Source of the DNA: Polymyxa betae
Lineage: Eukaryota; Endomyxa; Phytomyxea; Plasmodiophorida; Plasmodiophoridae
Assembly: GCA_003693705.1 (NCBI GenBank)
Contig: RBZT01000500.1
Location: 62,001 to 126,000 of the forward strand
Direction: 5' to 3'
DNA: 64,000 nucleotides
Below are positions 56,440-64,000 of the stretch, piece by piece. The notes under the pieces were generated by a model. It ran no database searches. It saw only the letters and a list, made by a program, of their open reading frames with translations, and had not been told where the DNA came from. The stretch's first letter is position 1. Each line of letters starts with the position of its first letter. The position numbers were made by a program, and so were the translations under genes.

Positions 56440-57076
56440 GATTGAAACCAAAAAAAAATATATGTCAGCGGCCGTCATAGAGCCATGATCTATTTCAGGT
56501 ACCCAATGCATGCTGTCAGCGATTTCCATGAAATCAGGTCCTGTATATAGAGCGTTCTGATGTAGATTGCGGTTGAGGAGGCGAGCTTGACATAAGAATT
56601 ATACAGCTATATCTGTGTGCGGTTGGTTTATTGCAGATACCATACTGGACTGGAGTTGACAATATAAAACAAAAATTCAACAAAGTAAATAGTTGGAGCA
56701 AAATGATTTGTACGTAGAAAGCTACAGCGGGATCTGGTCTGGCCACGACCAAGCTTGTTTCACTTACCTGAGCAAACGGCGCTGTGCTTGTTTCACTTAC
56801 CTGAGCAAACGGCGCTGTCACTTCTTGCTACAGGAAGTTCATAGACGCTTCCAGATTCGGCCGAATGCCATCACAGTCACCTTGAAATGAAGTTTTGATT
56901 CCAGATCATTCTATCGACAGAGCGTTCTGTAAATGGGCATGGGCCTTGCAGGCTGGATGGAATGAGAGGAGCCACTTCGAACGTAACATTAACCCCAAAT
57001 CGAGGTCCCGCAGATGTAACGTAATTCCCCAAACCGTGACTCTAATGCGTGATCCCTCTGATCTGCCATCAGAGTC
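56440..57076. other. Divergent intergenic region (DNAI1 / POLRMT)
   Basis: 637 bases between two genes pointing apart. It holds the 33-bp tandem duplication and no convincing gene. Both promoters must be here. Confidence 0.5.
56753..56818 (-). repeat. 33-bp perfect tandem duplication containing splice-like ends
   Basis: Copies 56753-56785 and 56786-56818 are identical. On the minus strand the unit in register 56800-56768 begins GTAAGTGAAAC and ends TTTGCTCAG, so it has both a consensus donor and an acceptor. It may mark an intron in the 5' leader of DNAI1. Confidence 0.85.
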
Positions 57077-60000
57077 ATGAGGCGGCGCCTTCTCTCCAGC
57101 CTTGCTGCTGCTGCATCTGCATCCAAAGCTGCCAGCGTTTCGATTAATCGACATGTCGTTGCTAGTGTTCCGATAGCATTAGCGGAACACCTGCCTGTGT
57201 TTCGTCAAAAAAACTTTTCAAGTGATGCAGTCGACCATCGAGCTGCTCTGGCCGTTCTAGTTCATGGTCTGTTTTATAGTAATTGGCGCCGAATGGGAAA
57301 CGATGCCTTTCAAAAACATATTTCGTCTATATCTGGTATACTGGGGCTTGGTGCTCTAACAACGCGACTCTCTGTTGGACTTCCCACATCAGCAAGGGGC
57401 AGCACCAACGACGACGAAGTTCTTTTATTTTTCCAGAAAATCTTAACTCGAGTCAAGGAGCAGAACCTAGACATCAATGACGCCAACGCTGATGAAGTAA
57501 TGAAAATCGTCGTCGATGTCATTTCTAACGACGATTCCCACGTACAGCCATTGGATTTACATTGAATTCGAGACGTTGATATGCTGCATTTAGATTTACA
57601 GCAAACTTCGAAATGTGACGGATCAGGCCTATGAACATTACTGTCAGGTCACTGGATTTAAAAACGTCGACCGAAATCTAGTCGAAGAGCAAGTACGACT
57701 GGAGACCATGGCTCGTGAACTATCGGCTTCTAAATACCGACGTTTAAAAGAAGAACTTGCTGTGTGTGGCAAACTTGGTATTCACTCGGATTTGTATGGT
57801 GACTTTTGGTACTTAATCTGTGTTTTAGCGAATCTGAAAGTCACCCAACGTATCCTTCTTGATTGGTATAATCCACTAGTAACTGCTATCGAGCAGGAAC
57901 AGAGACAGATCGAACAAGGCGTCGATGTAAGAGAGCTTCAAAAACCAGAGTGCAGCTCTTATCTGTTATTAGAAACACATCGATCGTCGCGGCTACGAAG
58001 TGGAAATGCTGCTGTTGCCGGCTGAGTTACTCGCAGTTGTAACATTACACGAGGTCCTCAATATGGCTGTCAAATGCCCGGAGGTTGTGTTCGTGAAAAT
58101 CGCCCTCAGCGTTGGGCGGGCTGTTAAGCACGAATTTCAGCTTCACCAAGCTAGATTGAACAGCAGCGAATTGAAAAAGGTTTGATCTATGATGAAAGGA
58201 TGGATGATCAAATAACTTTGTATAGCCGACTACCACTCGGCTGGCACTTGCACGAAATGAGCTGCTACGAAAGGATGCGTGGTCGACGTCGAGCTATATA
58301 AAATTAGGATCGCGTCTAGTTCAGCTTTTAACGGAGACAGCGCGTATGCCGAACCAGCCGGATCAGTACGCCTTCACACATTCAATCGCAATGGTGTCTG
58401 CTGTGAAGAAACGCGGCCTGCTTTGCATGAACCCCGACCTTTTGGCGCATATCAACATGTCCCATTTAAGGCAGGAATCCTTAGGAACGCAGTACATGCC
58501 GATGGTTATCCCACCCATGCCTTGGGTGACAAACGAATATGGAGGTTGGCTGGTTTCCTTTCTAAAGATTTTGCATTCAACATGAATTAGGGTATCTGTC
58601 AACTAGGTCGACAGTTATGCGCGTTCGAGGCTCTAAAGGTAATCACGCTCTATTTCAGCGCCTTATTCGCATTGTAATATGATCTAGATCAAGTCAAGTG
58701 TGTTCAGCTTGGCGACTTGAGTAAAATCTACGAGGCTCTAAATGTTCTCTCAAGTGTCCCATGGAGGGTTAATTCACGGGTGTTTTCCGTCTTGCAAACG
58801 GTTCGCTGATAATCGCACGATCCTCGTCATGCGGTGTTGATAGTTGAGATACAGTACTGGGACAACGGTGGCGGCGTGCCATCATTACCAACCCGACAGG
58901 ATGCGGAATTTCCCGAGCTGGTTAAGGGCGATCGCCAGTCCCAGCGTAGATACAATGCTGTCGAGAAGTACAATCGTGAATTGCATTCACTGAGATGTGA
59001 TTTGGAGCTGAAGCTGGAAGTAGCTCGGTAAGCTGCTAGTCTGTACTGCTTTCCAGTTTGTTAAGCGTTGTGTGCAAGTATGTTTCAGGATAACAACATG
59101 TACCTACCGCACAATATCGATTTCAGAGGAAGGGCGTATTCTATACCGCCACACCTACAACATATGGGCAATGACGCGTCTCGAGGTCTCCTGATGTTTG
59201 CTGAGAAGAAGCCTCTGGGTCTTAAAGGCTTGTTCTGGCTAAAAGTTCAAATTGCGAATCTTTTTGGTTGGTCGATTTTCATTGCAATGATTTTCTCTCA
59301 GAAGCAGTTTAGGCAATGACAAGCTGAGTTTAGAGGATCGTGCTAAATGGGCAGAATCTATTAGCGATAAAGTTCGTCCTCGATCGTTCTGGTTTCGTTC
59401 TATTACTGACAATGTCTTATTAGATCAATCAAACAGTTAAGGATCCCGTTGGGTACAAATGGTGGTTGGAAGCAGATTCGCCATGGCAATTTCTGGCTTG
59501 TTGTTACGAATACGTCGACGCCATGTCCTGTCCTGATGGACCTGAGGTGATAATAGCAAGTGTTGCTGTAGTGTCGTCTTACAAGCCTCACAGAATTACA
59601 AATGCGGCCTACCTATACACATGGATGGCAGCTGCAACGGATTGCAACATTACGCCGCTATGGGTTTGGACGAACACGGGGGTCGCGCTGTAAATCTGTC
59701 TCCTAGTGACGACGGCTTGCCCGCTGATGTTTACATGCGCGTTTGTGATCTCGTTAACGAACTGGTTTGTCAAAAATTCCAACTCTCTACTCTTTGATAA
59801 TAATTCTGGTCGCAAGATCAATTCAGACGCTGCGAGTGGTAATCCGCTGGCAAAGAATCTACAGGGCCGCGTGGGAAGGAAGATCGTCAAGCAAACTGTC
59901 ATGACGTCTGTCTACGGGTGAGGTCAAAAGTCAGCTGTTTATCCACACTAATTCTGCGATCCAGTGTTACTTTCATCGGTGCTCGTGAACAGATTGAACG

Positions 60001-60828
60001 AAGGCTGAGAGAACTGGGTCAGCGGTTTGAAACAGTTTGGTCTCCCTTGCTTAATGTCTGTAGATGTATTTGAGAATATGGAGTCAGCGGATTTGTTCCA
60101 GCATAGCGCATATCTCGCAACTCTGACGTTAAAATCGTTGGGCAATATGTTCAGCAGTGCACAGAAGATCATGGATTGGATGGTGAAGTCGGCGAGAATC
60201 ATCGCCAATTCGACATCTCAACCTGTATATGGCCGGCCATCGCATTGCTCGATTGCTGAAATTATTGGTAGGTGACGTGGATAACGCCTTTGGGTCTGCC
60301 GATCGTACAACCGTATCGACGTCCACACAATTACATGGTCAAGACCGCCGTCCAAACCGTCGTGCTCGTCGATACGGAGTCGTTGCTCCCAGTCAGCGGC
60401 CAGAGGCAGTGCTCAGCATTCCCGCCCAATTACGTACATTCTCTGGATTCAACTCACATGATGATGACGGCCTCTGCTTGCCACAAACGCCAAATCACGT
60501 ATGCTTGACATTTTCCATTGTGGCTTTATTATCAAGTCCTTTCCTCTTTTAACGTTCTAAATGGGCTCGCTGAAACTGATTTCGTGGTTTTTACGTTTTT
60601 CGTAGGTTTGCAGCTGTTCATGACAGCTACTGGACACATCCTTGTTCGGTCGATGAAATGAATCGGATCCTGCGAGAGCAATTCGTCGAGCTCCATTCAC
60701 AGCCTTTGCTGGAGACTCTCGCCGAATCTTTCAGGAATCGATTCCCGACGTGCGAATTCCCAAACCTACCTGGTCGTGGTACCCTTAATCTACAAGACGT
60801 TCTTAAATCACCATATTTCTTTAATTAA
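57077..60828 (+). CDS. POLRMT: Mitochondrial DNA-directed RNA polymerase (T7-like)
   Basis: Many exons, from ATG 57077 to TAA 60828. The N-terminus ([20 protein letters not shown]) is a typical mitochondrial import signal. The N-terminal domain is weakly conserved. The polymerase domain has [11 protein letters not shown] (around 59,120); motif A with the metal-binding Asp in [15 protein letters not shown] (59,624); motif [15 protein letters not shown] with the catalytic Lys and Tyr (59,877-59,919), followed across an intron by [16 protein letters not shown]; the [10 protein letters not shown] block; [18 protein letters not shown]; and motif C VHDSYWTH with the second Asp (60,622). It ends [12 protein letters not shown]. 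All catalytic residues of the T7 family are present, so it should be active in transcribing mitochondrial DNA. Confidence 0.95.
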
Positions 60829-61110
60829 CTAAATCTATTCCATATGCGAATAAGCTTGGACTCTCCATAAATCAGTAGGGCATCAACCAGTATCTCAAAT
60901 CTTCGCACGTTGTTGAAATTCAGCATCAATCCTGAAAAGTCCATGATCGGTCTGTGTGATAATTCGTTCAGAAAATAACCATACTATAGTACGGTAGTGC
61001 AGCTGGGATTGCGATTCTACCAAGACAGAAGAAGGGTGTCATGAAGGCTGCGCCATGGGCGTTGTTTGCGCGCCATTTCCCATTTCATCCGAATCGGTGA
61101 GTCTTCTCCG
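60829..61110. other. Short intergenic region before PDS5
   Basis: No gene recognised; presumed PDS5 promoter. Confidence 0.4.
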
Positions 61111-64000
61111 ATGTCGGCGTCCAGGCCGCCACCCCATTCCCGGGCCATACAATCGGCCGCCCAGCGCGGCGCCTTCTCGTCGTCGAAATCGCATCGCGAC
61201 CTGGTTCGATCGTTGCGGGCACTGTCTACGTCCCTCGTCGCTTCGGCCGGCGAGTCCATCCCGAGCGCCGCCATCGCTCGCGAGCTGGCTGTTGACCACA
61301 TTTTGAAGACATCGCGTCCCGATATACATTTGAACGCCTCATTATGCGTCGTGGAGCTGTTCAAGCTATCAGCACCGACGCCGCCCTGGCACGGGCAGAC
61401 GCTGCGTGACGTCCTGCGTATGCTCGTCAAGCAGGTGGCGCTGATCGGTGACACCGAATCGGCGCAGGTCATGCTGGACCAGTTCCACATACTGGAATCG
61501 CTGGCCGTCGTCAAGATCCCGATCGTCCTGCTCAATGACGAAGGCGTCGTTGATGACGATGACGCCGAGGCCAACTTGGGTGTCCTGGTCGAGCTATTTC
61601 AGACGTCGATGCAGGTCGGTGTGATCGGGGATGGTCGTACCCGCCCTCTCGCGAGAGAAACCTGCCAGTGACGCTTGTGCTGTGATGGTGTAGATCGCAT
61701 CGCGAGGTCTTCCGCAACAGTTTGAGAACTGTATCCGTGATATGCTGTCATGTGTGCTGGAGGAGGCCGATCCGGTCCCGAAACCGCTCGTCATCGTTCT
61801 CTGTCAGACACTCGTCGATCGATCCACCGGTGATACGCGCCTGTTCCATCTCGCTTTTATCACACATTTCAGTTTTGCGATTTTGTTCGGTTTTGTTCCA
61901 GGAATGATTTCCAATAATTTTGTTGCCACCGCCGATCTCGTCGTAGACAGGCGCTTGTTGTATTTCGCAAATGTTCACATTACTCTGGTTTAGGGGCGCA
62001 ACGAAGCTGCGATCTATCGAAGCGCGTCATTCGCGAGTGCAAAGTCGTCCTTGAACCGGCCATCGCCGAAATCATCGTAATGCGATCGTATTCACCGTGT
62101 AATCGATTTTGAAGGCGATATTCTGTGCATAGTCCGAAATCGCCACAAAAAACGGCACTGAGACCACCAAGCTGCTCGGCTCGCGGTCGCGCCAGACCGA
62201 ACTCATCTACGAGCTGGCCATACTGGACCCGGGTCTGGTGCGCGGCTCCATGCACCACCTGCAGGATGCGCTCGAGTCTCCCGATGAAGACGTCCGTCTG
62301 CTGTTCGCCAAATTGTTCGGCCGGATATTCTCCAGCCCGGATTGCCAGCAGGTGGCCAATGAGGTCGTCAATTCGTTGGTGTTGCGATAGCCCATTGCGC
62401 TGACCGTGTGTGATGATCGCAGTTCTCGCTGTTGCTGAACGCGTACATGAAACGGGCCACTGATATATCGGGACGAATTCGTGAGGAGATCGTGGCGCGA
62501 TCGGGGCAGATTCTGGCCCAGGTAAACCCTAAACCCTAACTCTTCTTTAGACCCCGCGTGATGGGAGCTTCGTGTTAGGTCCCGGAAGTACGAGTCCAAC
62601 TAACAGCGATTTTATCGGAGCGGGCTCTTGATCCATGCGATAAAGTCCGCTGTGTCCTTGTGCGTGCCGAAGTCCATAATGTCGAGACCCTCTTGCAGTA
62701 ACGTGCCTGTGCTGGGCTTTATAGGTGCGATCCATCTGCGATTTGGCTCTAAACAGTCCGGAAGCCGTCGAATACTCATTGCTTGATGCCATTGGAGGTG
62801 AATCAACTGACGTTTCGGTTCTGGTTCTTGCCTATCGCTTCACTGAATAAGTTTTTTAATGTGGTGTTGGTCGTACTGCTCAATGACTGACTTCTTTTTT
62901 GTAGGGAGGCTTTTAGACAAGAAGGCATCGGTTCGCCAGGAGGCGATTCAGGGCCTTTCGTCGTTGTTTAAGGCGCACTGTAGCAGGTCAGTGATATGTA
63001 TGGGGTGGTGGGGTGCCTCTCTTACTCATTCTATACAGGTACTGGAGCGAGTCGAAACCCGTTCCTGCCAATCTCAAGAAATTCTCATGGATACCTAATA
63101 AGCTCATCTCGCTGTTTATGGTATCGCTTCCAGACAAGAGGTAACGTATTATTCCAACTTCCGTCATCTTCGTCAATGATTCGACTGGTCCTTCCACATT
63201 CACATTTCATTAATTCCGATTCATACTGTGGATGGTTTTTCTATTCTTTCTCTTTGTTACCACATTGATGCCTTGTGCGCATGACAACCTGTCTCTGAGT
63301 TCATGTTACAGCCAATCTGTCGATCATGCCATTGACTGGACAATCATTGATAAATCACTGGACGCGCGTGCTCGCACTCTGCTGTTGGTGGCCACATTCG
63401 CTACCTGTGACCAAATCCATCAGAAAGCCTTCATCAAGTAAATCCGATTCTTTTCCAAAAATATTTTTTATGATTTCTAGCTACTCTTAATTTGAAAATA
63501 GAGAGGGAGGTTTTTAATCTTTTCAAACCTCTTTCGTTTTCCTCAATTGGCGTTTCAAATTTGGTTATCTGTATGGCTGAATGTATCTGTCAGGCATTAC
63601 GTTACCGATAAACGTCAGGCGGCGTCTCTGTTGGAAGACGCCCTCTTCTTGCGAGACCGTCTTCGCGCCGCTGACAGCGATGAGGAGACGGCCTCGAAAC
63701 TGTCTCTGCAACGCGATCAGCGCCTGCAATCGCTGACCTCGTTCTTGCCCGCCTTTATCGATGTCAAATCGTTACAGGTTTGCACTGGCTGGAGACCGCA
63801 ATCCCGGTTTTACTCTGACGTTACATAGCTGCTATTCGAGGAACGAGACGGGAACATCTTCAAGTGGCTACGCTTCTGTATCGATACTGCTCGCGATACC
63901 ATCGAGGTCGATTTAGCTCTTTTTATGGATTTGTTCTGTTTTTCACTTTATTTCTATAATGTAACGAGTATTTTCTTCAATTTTTGCTTCATATGACTTT
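61111..64000 (+). CDS. PDS5: Sister-chromatid cohesion protein PDS5 (3' partial)
   Basis: Starts MSASRPPPHSRAIQSAAQRG at 61111 and runs off the window. PDS5 is a HEAT-repeat regulator of cohesin. Exon 1 contains ILKTSRPDIHLNASLCVVEL and QFHILESLAVVKIPIVL, the usual first HEAT repeats. After an intron come IASRGLPQQFENCIRDML, DLSKRVIRECKVVLEPAIAE, a block ending SPDEDVRLLFAKLFGRIFSS, FSLLLNAYMKRATDISGRIR, VPEVRVQLTAILSERALDPC, then LLDKKASVRQEAIQGLSSLF. Further exons lead to the last visible pieces near 63,840-63,920. Blocks keep the order found in animal and fungal PDS5. Not all exon ends were fixed. One intron (62522-62578) starts with a telomere-like repeat. Confidence 0.9.
62522..62578 (+). 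other. PDS5 intron beginning with a telomere-like repeat
   Basis: A 57-bp intron that begins GTAAACCCTAAACCCTAACT and ends GTGTTAG. Two and a half AAACCCT units sit directly at the donor. The splice is supported by the in-phase join SGQILAQ to VPEVRVQ. Confidence 0.75.

Noticed and set aside
61017-61574. 185-codon minus-strand frame over PDS5 exon 1
   Set aside because: Ser/Thr/Arg-rich antisense shadow. The plus frame carries the PDS5 HEAT blocks.
1-64000. tRNA, rRNA, CRISPR array, riboswitch or prokaryotic operon features
   Set aside because: I looked for T-loop-like GGTTCRANNCC contexts with paired stems and for regularly spaced repeats and found none. The spliced genes show that this is eukaryotic nuclear DNA.

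Overview
The window is nuclear DNA from a small-genome eukaryote. Genes lie tens to a few hundred bases apart and are cut by many very short introns (mostly 44-60 bp, GT...AG, with a CTAAC/CTAAT/CTGAT-like branch site close to the 3' end). The gene content is that of a flagellated protist: axonemal dynein (DNAI1, an ODAD1-like docking subunit), ciliary transition-zone membrane proteins (TMEM216, TMEM237), a Stealth-type GlcNAc-1-phosphotransferase (GNPTAB), a TUL1-type membrane E3 ligase, and a phage-type mitochondrial RNA polymerase. A rhizarian such as a plasmodiophorid would fit the compact, intron-rich layout, but that placement is an inference and nothing in the window proves it.

Layout. 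0-3.3 kb: tail of an AT-hook protein, tRNA methyltransferase TRM10, exon-junction protein CASC3. 3.6-8.7 kb: CBS-domain protein, an EGF-repeat membrane protein, a GT32 glycosyltransferase. 8.7-16.3 kb (minus strand): TMEM216, PIG-O, long-chain acyl-CoA synthetase. 17-20.4 kb: a graveyard of broken genes (disrupted helical protein, mariner-like transposase, C2H2 fingers, Ty3/Gypsy remnant). 20.8-31 kb: ODAD1-like coiled coil, PLPBP, a pseudophosphatase, maspardin, TMEM237. 31.3-36.2 kb: GNPTAB, then a decayed partial copy of the ODAD1-like gene. 36.4-39.9 kb: a small-gene family of one intact and one decayed copy, plus local repeats. 40-52 kb: TUL1, PIG-M, a DENN protein, SF3B1. 52-57 kb: small ORFs, a secreted CAP protein, DNAI1. 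57-64 kb: POLRMT and PDS5, which runs off the end.

The genes do not form one operon-like system. Functional themes recur, however: GPI-anchor assembly (PIG-O and PIG-M), flagellum (four genes and a pseudogene) and RNA processing (TRM10, CASC3, SF3B1). Where exon structures are given they were assembled by hand, by keeping the frame open across GT-AG introns and matching family motifs. For GNPTAB, DENN, SF3B1, DNAI1, POLRMT and PDS5 only the span and selected exons are given. The most unusual points are pseudoenzyme-like active-site changes (Cys to Ser in the phosphatase, Ser to Asp in maspardin, DxD to NVD in GT32), introns of 3n length without a stop, telomere-like AAACCCT motifs inside introns, and a tandem duplication whose unit itself begins GTAAGT and ends CAG.
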